Part shown: one piece after another, positions 17,880-26,240 of the stretch
How positions within the stretch are numbered: the first letter of the stretch is position 1
Layout of the letters: each line of letters opens with the position of its first letter
Source: CAZFDT01 sp964518335
GTDB lineage: Bacteria; Planctomycetota; Phycisphaerae; Phycisphaerales; Phycisphaeraceae
NCBI GenBank assembly: GCA_964518335.1
Contig: CAZFDT010000005.1
Coordinates: 70,056-134,055, forward strand
DNA: 64,000 nucleotides
Direction: 5' to 3'
Made by a program: the position numbers and the translations under genes
The notes under the pieces: generated by a model
The model's input: only the letters and a program-made list of their open reading frames with translations
Databases searched by the model: none
What the model was told of the DNA's origin: nothing

Positions 17880-19417
17880 CTGGTGTTACCTTGCCTTGGG
17901 GGGTACGAAAAAGCCGTGCCCTCACCGACAAAGTCGGCTTCCTGCAACGTCACCCGCACCGGGCCTTGCTTGGCGACGAGCCACAGCGTGCCGGGCGTCG
18001 CCTCGTAGATGTAGGGATATGCCAGCCACGAGCCTTTTTTCTCGACAATGACCACAGGCTCGCTCCAGGTGCGGGCCTCGTCCTCGGAGAAGGCCAGGAC
18101 CAGTTGCGTGCGATGCGGGATGCCCGGTTTGGGACGCGCGGCCACGGCGGGGTCGCGCCGCTGTTGGCGTCCAGGAACCTGGGCTTCCACGAGGCCGTCG
18201 CCGGCTTGAGTGAGCAGCCGGTTCCACGTCATCACCAGCCGGCCGCTGGCCAGACGGCAGACATAGGCGGGCGAGCTGCTCGCATCGATGCCGCTGGCTT
18301 GAAGGTTGTCCCATGTCAGGCCGTTGTCTGATGAGAACGCCTCCCAGAACTGGCCCAGCGCCTCGGTGGTTCGCAGCACGATCCACAGCCGGCCGTCATT
18401 GAGTTGCGTCAGCGTGGACTCGAACGTGCCAGCATGGTCGCCGCTGCCCGCCCCCTCGTAGTCGATCAGGTTGCTGCGCCGCCACGTCTTGCCGTCGTCG
18501 GCCGACACCATCGTGTATTGACCATGGCGGCGGCGCTGCGGCTCAGGCAGAAAGGCCTGCACGGGCACGACGACCTGGCCGTCGGTCGTCTGAATGATGT
18601 CGTTGAGTGCGCCGCAGTAGCCTTCGAAGATCCGCTGGCGGTCGATCCAGGTCTTGCCGTCGTCGAGGCTGCGGATCGCCCACACGTCGAGGCTCTGCTT
18701 GTCGGACGACCAGACGAAGTTCTCCATGTCCATATAGACGGCGATGATCGCGCCGTCGCGGGTGCGCATGCCGATGAGCGCCTTGCTGGGGCGGCCGGGG
18801 CCCTGGCCGTCGTACATCGTGACGCGCTGGGGCCAGGTGCGCCCGCCGTCGTCGCTGAAGACGGCCTCGCCGTTGTGGAACGTCAGCAGCCGGCCGTCGT
18901 CGAGCGGGATGAACGGTCCGTTGTGGTCGATCGCCAGCCACTGGACCGCGCGGTGCAGCCGCAGCGGGCCGACGGCGTCAAGGGGATAGCCGGTGACGGT
19001 CACGCCATCGGGCTCTTTGATGTCCACCCGGCCGTAGTACTGCTCGTTGGTCCACAGCTTGGCTTCGACGTCACCGGGCAAACGGTAGAGGGTGAAGCCG
19101 TCGGCCTGGCTGGCGACCGTGCCTTCGCCGAGGCGATCGACCGGCGAAACCACGTCCTGTTCAAGGTAGCGGGCAAGGGTCGGGACGTCGCTCTTGCCGG
19201 GATAGACTGATACCTCCGTGCCATTGGGCTTTTTGATGGTGATCAGCCCGTTGTGCCATTTCCGGGCGATCGTGCCGTTGTCGAACTTGTAGAGCGTGTA
19301 GGTCTTGGCTTCGACGGCGACCTTGCCCTTGTCGAGGGGCGATTGGGCATGGGCCGACGCCAGAAGAACCAGCGTCAGGGCGGCGGTCATCATGAAACAC
19401 TTGGGCTGAATGGGCAT
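17876..19417 (-). CDS. Secreted BNR/sialidase-like protein with N-terminal tandem repeat
   Basis: The 513-residue protein has a signal peptide ending SAHAQ and Asp-boxes SDDGGRTW, SLDDGKTW, SADDGKTW, SSDNGLTW and a decayed SEDEARTW, giving one sialidase-type propeller. Before the propeller, two copies of a roughly 40-residue unit (YTLYKFDNGTIARKW...KKPNGTEVSVYPG and FTLYRLPGDVEAKLW...KEPDGVTVTGYPL) form a small repeat domain. The second ATG (19417) has AGGAG at 6 nt; the ATG at 19423 abuts that site. The gene heads the leftward operon from the divergent promoter region. Confidence 0.82.
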   Translation of the reverse strand: MPIQPKCFMMTAALTLVLLASAHAQSPLDKGKVAVEAKTYTLYKFDNGTIARKWHNGLITIKKPNGTEVSVYPGKSDVPTLARYLEQDVVSPVDRLGEGTVASQADGFTLYRLPGDVEAKLWTNEQYYGRVDIKEPDGVTVTGYPLDAVGPLRLHRAVQWLAIDHNGPFIPLDDGRLLTFHNGEAVFSDDGGRTWPQRVTMYDGQGPGRPSKALIGMRTRDGAIIAVYMDMENFVWSSDKQSLDVWAIRSLDDGKTWIDRQRIFEGYCGALNDIIQTTDGQVVVPVQAFLPEPQRRRHGQYTMVSADDGKTWRRSNLIDYEGAGSGDHAGTFESTLTQLNDGRLWIVLRTTEALGQFWEAFSSDNGLTWDNLQASGIDASSSPAYVCRLASGRLVMTWNRLLTQAGDGLVEAQVPGRQQRRDPAVAARPKPGIPHRTQLVLAFSEDEARTWSEPVVIVEKKGSWLAYPYIYEATPGTLWLVAKQGPVRVTLQEADFVGEGTAFSYPPRQGNTR

Positions 19418-19423
19418 TGACAT

Positions 19424-19517
19424 CTCCTGGGCGTCATTGTAGATTTAGTTTGCATAAACACAATATTCTTGTCAACATTTTTTTGCATTTTTAATCAACA
19501 ATGATTGAGGTGTGGAC
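19424..19517. promoter_or_regulatory. Divergent AT-rich promoter region with TTGTCAACAT element
   Basis: This 94-nt region separates two divergent sialidase operons and is far richer in A and T than the genes around it. It holds TTGTCAACAT (19469-19478), one base off the palindrome at the two promoters of the aldolase and glycosidase/ABC units, with the minus-strand TTGACA at 19475-19470. The matching -10 boxes are poor in both directions (CAAACT leftward, TAATCA rightward, 17-nt spacers), so the exact promoters are uncertain. Confidence 0.5.
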
Positions 19518-22304
19518 ATGACGGCCTCTCCTCCAGCACGTGTGATGGCATGGTCGGCGGTGGTGGCCGCCCTGGCGGGATGTTCGTCGCTCTCGCCGCA
19601 GGGTGTTTCGCTCATCCACGACAGCTTTGAGGACTTCAGTACGGGGCGGCTGGACGGCAGCGGGCAGAACATGTACGTCAGCCACGACGGGGCCATCCGC
19701 GCCATCCATCGCTTTGACCTGAACGAAGACGGGTACCTGGACCTGGTCTTCAACAACACACACAACGACCATCGCAACCAGGACGCTTCGGTTGCCACGG
19801 TGGGCCGGGATGGAACCATCGCCGTGCAGCCGTTACCCATTCGAGGCTCCGAACGGGTCGTATCCGCCGATTTCAACGCCGACGGCTTGGCGGACTTGGC
19901 GTTTCTGCCGTCCAACCGAAGTATCCAGTCGTCTCGCCAATACGTCCACGTTGTCTGGGGCCATCGCGACGGGTGGACCTCGGCGACCACGACCGGCCTG
20001 CTGACGGTTTACGATCCCAAGGACCTGGCGGTGGCGGACCTGAACCATGACGGCTGGCCTGACCTGGTGGTGCTGTCGCATCCGCCGACCCATGTGCGGG
20101 CGAATCCCGCCAAAGAGATGGTGGCCCGCGTGTTCTGGGGCTCGGCGACGGGCTTCAGCCTGTTGCGGTTCGTGGACATTCCTCTGCCGCATGAGGCCAG
20201 CGTCCTTGCGGCCGCCGATCTGGACCAGGACGGGCACGCGGACCTGGCCGTGGCCTGCGGCAACAAGCTGCTGTTATTTCGAGGTCCGATCCAGTCCGCC
20301 GAGGCAGGCGCCGTTGCAGTGGACCTGGAGGCGAACGTGACCGCCCTGGCGGTCGATGGCGGGTCGCTGATCCTGGCCGACGCCGACCACGGCATTCATC
20401 GCCTGAACGTGGCGGCGAACGGGCAGCCGGCCAAACCGGCGCTGCTGTTGACCGCACGGGTCGCCCGCCTTCGCGTGGCGGACTTGGACGGCGACGGCCA
20501 TGCCGATCTTCTCACCACCGGCCTGCGCACCAGTGCCGCGGCGGGAGGCGAACAAGGCGCGGCCCGCGGCGAGGACCGCGCAACGATCTACTGGGGCGGC
20601 CCCGACGGCTTCAGCGCGGACCGCGCCCTGACGCTGCCCGATCCCTACGTCTCCGCCATGGACATGGGCGACTTCAACGGCGACGGCATCGCCGACCTGG
20701 TGCTGTCGGTGTACCAGACCGCGACGGTCTATGAAACGCAGTCCCCGATCTGGCTGAACAACGGCGACCGCACCTTCACGCGGATGGCGGCGACCGTCCC
20801 CACCAGCGGCGCGCGGGACGTGCTGGTCGTCGCGGCCGACGACGCCAACCCCGTCCGCACGGTTATCTGCAACAACATCGGCGGCACGCTGGACGAGCGC
20901 GTGCCGATCTACATCTACTGGGGCGACCGCAAGGGCTTCGATCCCGAGCGCCGCCTGGAGATTCCCTTCACCTCCGGGTACGAGTGCAGCGTCGCGGACC
21001 TGAATCTCGACGGGTTCACGGACCTGGTGCTGCTCAACTCCGGCCACGCCTTCCAGCCGGACAACCCCACGCGTGGCGCCAACATCTTCTGGGGAAATGC
21101 CGACGGGTTTGACCTGGACAACCCAACGATCCTGCACGAGTACTGCGTCTGGACCAGCGGCATCGCCGACTTGAACAAGGACGGTCATCTCGACCTGGTG
21201 CTGGGGTCGTTCCAGCACATCCCCGGCTACGTCGGCGATGACGAACCGGAAGTCCTGGTGATCTATTACGGCGGGGCCGACGGGTTTACACGCGACCGGC
21301 GCGTGGCGTTGCCTTCACCGCGACGATCGACCGGCAACGTTATCGCCGACTACAACAATGACGGCTGGCTGGACATCGCCGTCGCCGACTATCTGACGCA
21401 CACCGTCCGCATCTTCTGGGGAGGGGCGGAGGGCTTCGATGCCCAGCGAAAGCAGGAGATCGAAGTGCCCGCCGCCATCGTGGTCAAAACCGCGGACCTC
21501 AATGCCGACGGCTGGCTGGACCTGCTCGTGGGAAGCTACCACGACAAGTTCAGCGGACATCAGGACACGGGCATGTTCATCTTCTGGGGCGGCCCCGATG
21601 GCTACTCACCCACGCGCCAGCAATGGCTGCCCGCGCTGACGCCCGTCGGGATCACGGTCGCCGATCTTGACGGCGACGGACATCTGGACATCTTCTGCGC
21701 GGCGTACCACGGCAACGGGACGCGCGAATCCCTGCCCAGCACGATCTTCTGGGGCGGTCCCGACGGCTATTCGCCCGGCAACCGTTCCATCCTGGTGTGC
21801 GACAGCGCCAGCGACGCCCTGGCCGGCGACTTCAACGGCGACGGCCTGCTCGACCTGGCGGTGTCTTGCCACACCCGCGACGGCGACCACCGCACCGACT
21901 CGCTGGTGTTCTTCAACGATGGCAACCGCTTCCGTGATCCGCAGGTGCAGCGCCTGCCCACAATGGGCGCCCACTGGATGTACTACCAGGACATGGGCCA
22001 TGTCGCCCACCGCCGGTTCGAGCAGTGGTACGAGTCGGCGCCGCTGCAGTGGAGCCACGTCGCGCGAGGCGGCAGGCTCAAAGCCGACGCCACGATGCCC
22101 AGGGACACTCGCTTGACGTGGTTCGTCCGCTCCGCCGCCAGCGTGGATGAACTGTCCCATCAGCCCTGGCGACCGGTCGTCCGCGGCGGGTTCTCTCTTC
22201 ACCACACCGACCGTTGCCTGCAGTATCGGGCCGTGCTGCAGTCGTCCAACGGCGACCGCTACCCCGCCATCGACCGCGTCCGCATTGACCTCCCCACCAG
22301 GTAA
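19518..22304 (+). CDS. FG-GAP/VCBS-repeat lipoprotein
   Basis: The 928-residue product has a lipoprotein signal with lipobox LAGC (MAWSAVVAALAGCSS), so it should be anchored in a membrane facing outward. The rest is a long series of FG-GAP/VCBS blades with calcium-binding loops of the DxNxDG or DxDxDG type (DLNEDGYLD, DFNADGLAD, DLDQDGHAD, DLDGDGHAD, DFNGDGIAD, DFNGDGLLD and others) alternating with FWG or YWGG motifs. This predicts integrin-alpha-like propellers for ligand or glycan binding. The ATG at 19518 has GAGG 7 nt upstream. It heads the rightward operon. Confidence 0.85.
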   Translation: MTASPPARVMAWSAVVAALAGCSSLSPQGVSLIHDSFEDFSTGRLDGSGQNMYVSHDGAIRAIHRFDLNEDGYLDLVFNNTHNDHRNQDASVATVGRDGTIAVQPLPIRGSERVVSADFNADGLADLAFLPSNRSIQSSRQYVHVVWGHRDGWTSATTTGLLTVYDPKDLAVADLNHDGWPDLVVLSHPPTHVRANPAKEMVARVFWGSATGFSLLRFVDIPLPHEASVLAAADLDQDGHADLAVACGNKLLLFRGPIQSAEAGAVAVDLEANVTALAVDGGSLILADADHGIHRLNVAANGQPAKPALLLTARVARLRVADLDGDGHADLLTTGLRTSAAAGGEQGAARGEDRATIYWGGPDGFSADRALTLPDPYVSAMDMGDFNGDGIADLVLSVYQTATVYETQSPIWLNNGDRTFTRMAATVPTSGARDVLVVAADDANPVRTVICNNIGGTLDERVPIYIYWGDRKGFDPERRLEIPFTSGYECSVADLNLDGFTDLVLLNSGHAFQPDNPTRGANIFWGNADGFDLDNPTILHEYCVWTSGIADLNKDGHLDLVLGSFQHIPGYVGDDEPEVLVIYYGGADGFTRDRRVALPSPRRSTGNVIADYNNDGWLDIAVADYLTHTVRIFWGGAEGFDAQRKQEIEVPAAIVVKTADLNADGWLDLLVGSYHDKFSGHQDTGMFIFWGGPDGYSPTRQQWLPALTPVGITVADLDGDGHLDIFCAAYHGNGTRESLPSTIFWGGPDGYSPGNRSILVCDSASDALAGDFNGDGLLDLAVSCHTRDGDHRTDSLVFFNDGNRFRDPQVQRLPTMGAHWMYYQDMGHVAHRRFEQWYESAPLQWSHVARGGRLKADATMPRDTRLTWFVRSAASVDELSHQPWRPVVRGGFSLHHTDRCLQYRAVLQSSNGDRYPAIDRVRIDLPTR

Positions 22305-22315
22305 AGGACCACCGC

Positions 22316-23482
22316 ATGAATCGCCATTCCATGATCGGACTGATGCTGGCCGCCGCGTTGCTCACCGCCGCCGCCCACGCCCAAGACCAAAGCCCTATCG
22401 GTGAGCTGATGCTGCACCCCAAAGTCGAGCAGCGGGCTACCCCCCCAACACGGAACTACGTGCGGCTGAGCGATCCGCGCCTCATGTATCTTGCGGCCGG
22501 GGGGCAGGTGATGATCAGCGACGATGACGGACAAATCTGGACGCAAGGCACGAAGATCCCCACGCCCAGGGGCACCGCCTTCGCCCCGCGCGGCGACGGC
22601 GGCACGATCACCATCCGAGCCCGAAGCGGCGCAATCATCGTGGTCTATCTCGACTGGACGAGCAAGAACTGGCGTGGCCCCGACAAGACCCTTCATGCAT
22701 GGTCGGTCCGCAGCCTCGACGACGGCCAGACCTGGGCCGATCAGCAGATGATCTTCGATGGCTACTGCGGCGCGATCATGGACATCATCCAGACGAAGGA
22801 TGGCCACATCGTCGTGCCCGTCCAGGCGTGGCTGCCCGATCGCGGTCGACACGGACAATACGCTTACGTTTCATCGGATGACGGGCAGACATGGACCCGC
22901 AGCAATCTGGTCGATGCCGAAGAGACCGGCAGCGGCGGGCATGCCGGCACGTTTGAAGCTGCCTTAACACAACTCTCAGACGGTCGGCTGTGGATGTTGT
23001 TGCGCTCGACCGAGAAGCTGGGTCGGCTCTATCAGGCGTTCTCGCGCGACAACGGCCTGACATGGGAAGAGGTGGGGCCCACGGACATCGATAGCAGCAG
23101 TTCGCCTGCCGCCGTGCTGCGACTGCAAAGCGGGCGGCTGGCCATGGTGTGGAATCGCCTCCATCCTGCTACGACAACCGATTTGATCTCGGCTCCGAGC
23201 AATGAGGTCACTGCCGAGGCAAGGCGAAACGTCAAGGGGCCGAAACCCCAAGTCCCGCACCGTGAAGACCTGTGGCTTGCATTTTCAGAAGACGACGGCA
23301 GGAGTTGGACAGAACCGGTCGTGATTGCGAAACAGAAGGGCAACTGGCTTGCCTATTGCCGCATCTTTGAAGTCAAGCCCGGCGAGCTGTGGATCGACGC
23401 TGCCCAGGGCGGCTTGGTTATCACACTGCACGAGAAGGATTTCGTCGACGACGGTTCGTCGTTCTCATACCCACAGAGGTGA
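22316..23482 (+). CDS. Secreted BNR/sialidase-like protein
   Basis: The 388-residue protein has a signal peptide (MIGLMLAAALLTAAAHAQ) and five Asp-boxes (SDDDGQIW, SLDDGQTW, SSDDGQTW, SRDNGLTW, SEDDGRSW), that is, one sialidase-type six-bladed propeller. A RIP motif is not evident. It resembles the propeller of the protein at 17876-19417 (shared RHGQY, SSSPA and SGRL..WNR segments). It follows the FG-GAP lipoprotein gene by 11 nt and its stop overlaps the next gene start. It would act on glycans outside the cytoplasm; whether it is a true sialidase cannot be told from sequence alone. Confidence 0.85.
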   Translation: MNRHSMIGLMLAAALLTAAAHAQDQSPIGELMLHPKVEQRATPPTRNYVRLSDPRLMYLAAGGQVMISDDDGQIWTQGTKIPTPRGTAFAPRGDGGTITIRARSGAIIVVYLDWTSKNWRGPDKTLHAWSVRSLDDGQTWADQQMIFDGYCGAIMDIIQTKDGHIVVPVQAWLPDRGRHGQYAYVSSDDGQTWTRSNLVDAEETGSGGHAGTFEAALTQLSDGRLWMLLRSTEKLGRLYQAFSRDNGLTWEEVGPTDIDSSSSPAAVLRLQSGRLAMVWNRLHPATTTDLISAPSNEVTAEARRNVKGPKPQVPHREDLWLAFSEDDGRSWTEPVVIAKQKGNWLAYCRIFEVKPGELWIDAAQGGLVITLHEKDFVDDGSSFSYPQR

Positions 23483-24639
23483 TGGACATGAAAGTCAACG
23501 CGGTTCACATGTGGTCGCTGATCTGCGCCGCCGTGCTGATGACGCCGGTGTTGGCCCAGCCGACGAAGGAAGGCGACTTCGATCATCCCTTGCTGACGTT
23601 CGTGCCCAAGGCGCAGCACCTGCCTTGGCCGCTGGTGGATTTGGGCGACGGACGGTGGATGAGCTTCAAGGACGGCGGCGCAATAGTCTCGACAGACCGA
23701 GGCCGGACGTGGTCGGCTCCGACACCGATGTACGAGGGCGACGGGCCGGGCCGACCCAAGGGCATTTCTCAAGCGGTCTGTGCGCCCGGCGGCGCGATCG
23801 TCGCCGTCTATGTCGATATCGAGAACCGTAAGTGGCTCTGGGGCACCAGCCCCACCAGCGTTGAGGACTCACGGCTGGATGTGTGGACCATCCGCAGCCT
23901 CGACGGCGGCCAGACCTGGCAGGATCGCCAACGCATCTACAAAGGCTGGTGCGGCGCGATTCTCGACATCATCGTCACCAGCGACGGTGGCATTGTCGTA
24001 CCGGTGCAAGAAGCGATCCCCAACCCCGGCCGACACGGTCAAGCCATCTACGTCTCCCAAGATGACGGCACGACCTGGACGCGCAGCAATCTCATCGACT
24101 TGGGTGGCTCGGGCGATCACGACGGCGTGTACGAGGCCACACTCGTCGAACTCGCCGAGGGCCGCCTATGGATGCTCGCACGTACGCCGTGGGACCGCCT
24201 ATGGGAAGCCTTCTCATATGACAAGGGCCTGACCTGGCCGCTGGTGTCGCCCAGCCTGATTGATGCCAGCAGTTCGCCCGGCTACCTGCACCGCCTGGCC
24301 AACGGCAAGCTCGTGCTCGTCTGGAACCGTCTCTACCCCGAGGGCGAGGACAGCTTTGCCCGCAATACCCTCGGCTCTCACTATCCCACCAGCAGCCACC
24401 GCGGCGAGTTGTCAATCGCTTTCTCCGATGACGAAGGGGCCAGTTGGAGTCAGCCCATCGTCATCATCCGCCGCCCCGGCCGCCGTGTCGCCTATCCGAA
24501 TCTGATCGAACTGGGGCCGGGGCAACTGCAACTCTTCGTCAGCGGCTCGCAGTATTCATTTTCCGCCGACGCTCTGTACGACACCTTGGCCGATGAGCAG
24601 AAGCATTCTTACGCCAATCGAAAGCAGTTCGCGCGATGA
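23482..24639 (+). CDS. Secreted BNR/sialidase-like protein
   Basis: The 385-residue protein begins MDMKVNAVHMWSLICAAVLMTPVLAQ, a signal peptide. It has Asp-boxes STDRGRTW, SLDGGQTW, SQDDGTTW, SYDKGLTW and SDDEGASW and resembles the preceding gene product (RHGQA, SSSPGYL, GKLVLVWNRL). The ATG at 23482 overlaps the upstream TGA; another ATG lies two codons later. A longer reading frame upstream overlaps the previous gene and is not needed. Tandem sialidase-like genes suggest different linkages or substrates of one glycan. Confidence 0.85.
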   Translation: MDMKVNAVHMWSLICAAVLMTPVLAQPTKEGDFDHPLLTFVPKAQHLPWPLVDLGDGRWMSFKDGGAIVSTDRGRTWSAPTPMYEGDGPGRPKGISQAVCAPGGAIVAVYVDIENRKWLWGTSPTSVEDSRLDVWTIRSLDGGQTWQDRQRIYKGWCGAILDIIVTSDGGIVVPVQEAIPNPGRHGQAIYVSQDDGTTWTRSNLIDLGGSGDHDGVYEATLVELAEGRLWMLARTPWDRLWEAFSYDKGLTWPLVSPSLIDASSSPGYLHRLANGKLVLVWNRLYPEGEDSFARNTLGSHYPTSSHRGELSIAFSDDEGASWSQPIVIIRRPGRRVAYPNLIELGPGQLQLFVSGSQYSFSADALYDTLADEQKHSYANRKQFAR

Positions 24640-26240
24640 CGGCGTCCCAACCGGCAGTGCGAGGGCCTGCGCCCGACTTACTGGCAGTGGTCATCCTGTA
24701 CCTGGCGGTCGCGTTTTGGCTTCTCCCCGCGTACCGCCATCAGATTAATCCTGACGGTGTGGGTTATCTCTCGGTCGCCGGGAAATATCTGCACGGTTAC
24801 TTTGCCGAAGCGGTCAATGGCTATTGGAGTCCGCTGCTGTCGTGGCTGCTGATTCCTCTGCTGGCGGCAGGGATCGCACCCTTGCTGACGACAAAGCTGG
24901 TTGCCGTGGCCATCGGCCTAGCAACTATTCTCGCCGCGTGGGGCGTTCTGCTGAACCTGGGCGTGCGCAGCAACTTGCGATTTCTCGTCGGCGTCGCCCT
25001 GATTCCCGTCGTGCTCAATCTCGGCCTGACCGTAATCACGCCCGACCTGCTCGTCTGCTGCACGCTCCTGCTGTACCTGTTGCAGATGACCAATCCTCGC
25101 TATGCCGACCACTGGTACAGCGGTGTAGTTTCCGGCGCGCTGGGAGTGCTGGCCTACCTGGCCAAGGCTTACGCCCTGCCCCTGATCCTGGCCCACTTTG
25201 TCATCGTGGGGCTGGCGAACGTGATCCGGGATCCACGTCGCCGCCGGCGTCACCTCGTCCTGCTCGTCACCGGCGTGGCCAGCTTGGCGCTGTTCTGCGC
25301 TCCGTGGGTCATTATGCTCAGCTTCAAGTTCGACGCCGTCATGACCGGCAGTGCCGGACGATATAACCACGCGCTCAACGGCCCGGCCAGTCGCGGCCAA
25401 TTCACACAAACACAAGGCTTCCTCCCGCCTTCGGATCCATATGCCGTCAGTGCCTGGGACGATCCCACCTATGCTCAGTACACCGGCTGGAGTCCCTTCG
25501 ATTCCTATGAACTCCGACAGTATCAATTCAAGCTGTGGGAACGGAACATCGCGCAAACTCGGAAGCTGCTGAGCGAAGCGACCTGGCTGTTATATCCGCT
25601 GCTGCTGGTCAGCCTCCTGCTCGCGGGATCGCGGCTGGACTTTCAACCCCGGCGGCCGCTGGCCATCCTCATCTGCATGTTATGGCTCTATCCCATTGGT
25701 TACTGGTCTCTTCACGTCCTGGATCGGTTCCTGGCGCCAATGGTGATCCTGTTGTTGATCCTTGGAGCCGCCGCTGTCCAGGCGGCGACGATGTCACGAT
25801 TCTGGTCAGGCTGGGAGCGAGGCTGGATCCCTGGCGCTGTGCTTTGCGGTTCATTCATCTACACACCCGTCACCGAGTTGGACAAACACCGGAACACCGG
25901 CGAACACCTTCTCCCAGTCATCCAAACGCTGGCCGATGTCATTCCACCGGGATCTCGTGTGGCGTCCAACCGTCGCTGGGCTGACTCGCTTTTTGTATCC
26001 TTTCATCTCGGCCTGCGCTACTATGGCGAGAATCCCAAGTTGATAGGCCAAACGATGCTTGATGAACTGGAGAAACATCAAGTCGAGTTCTTTTTCGTTT
26101 GGGGATCAGCCTCGCCCTACCCGTTTGTCCATCATCTGCAGGAAGTCGCCGCGGAACCCATGCCCGGCGTGCGCGTTTTCAGACTGCCCGTTTCTTTCAG
26201 ATCGGAGGCGTCATGCAATCTCATGCGATCGTTCGCCTGA
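24636..26240 (+). CDS. Polytopic membrane protein, GT-C/PMT-like glycosyltransferase
   Basis: The 534-residue protein has about 10-12 membrane spans and an early loop with NPDGVGYLSVAGKYLHG, the kind of acidic loop after the first span seen in GT39/ArnT/PMT-type GT-C glycosyltransferases. A hydrophilic C-terminal domain follows the last span. It would use a lipid-linked sugar donor on the outer face of the inner membrane. The ATG overlaps the stop of the sialidase-like gene (ATGA), which links a possible glycan-building enzyme to glycan-cleaving enzymes. The family call is tentative. Confidence 0.65.
   Translation: MTASQPAVRGPAPDLLAVVILYLAVAFWLLPAYRHQINPDGVGYLSVAGKYLHGYFAEAVNGYWSPLLSWLLIPLLAAGIAPLLTTKLVAVAIGLATILAAWGVLLNLGVRSNLRFLVGVALIPVVLNLGLTVITPDLLVCCTLLLYLLQMTNPRYADHWYSGVVSGALGVLAYLAKAYALPLILAHFVIVGLANVIRDPRRRRRHLVLLVTGVASLALFCAPWVIMLSFKFDAVMTGSAGRYNHALNGPASRGQFTQTQGFLPPSDPYAVSAWDDPTYAQYTGWSPFDSYELRQYQFKLWERNIAQTRKLLSEATWLLYPLLLVSLLLAGSRLDFQPRRPLAILICMLWLYPIGYWSLHVLDRFLAPMVILLLILGAAAVQAATMSRFWSGWERGWIPGAVLCGSFIYTPVTELDKHRNTGEHLLPVIQTLADVIPPGSRVASNRRWADSLFVSFHLGLRYYGENPKLIGQTMLDELEKHQVEFFFVWGSASPYPFVHHLQEVAAEPMPGVRVFRLPVSFRSEASCNLMRSFA

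Noticed and set aside
16545..18008. A 487-codon plus-strand open frame
   Set aside because: It is antisense to the beta-helix gene at 16575-17879 and has no ribosome site or domain.
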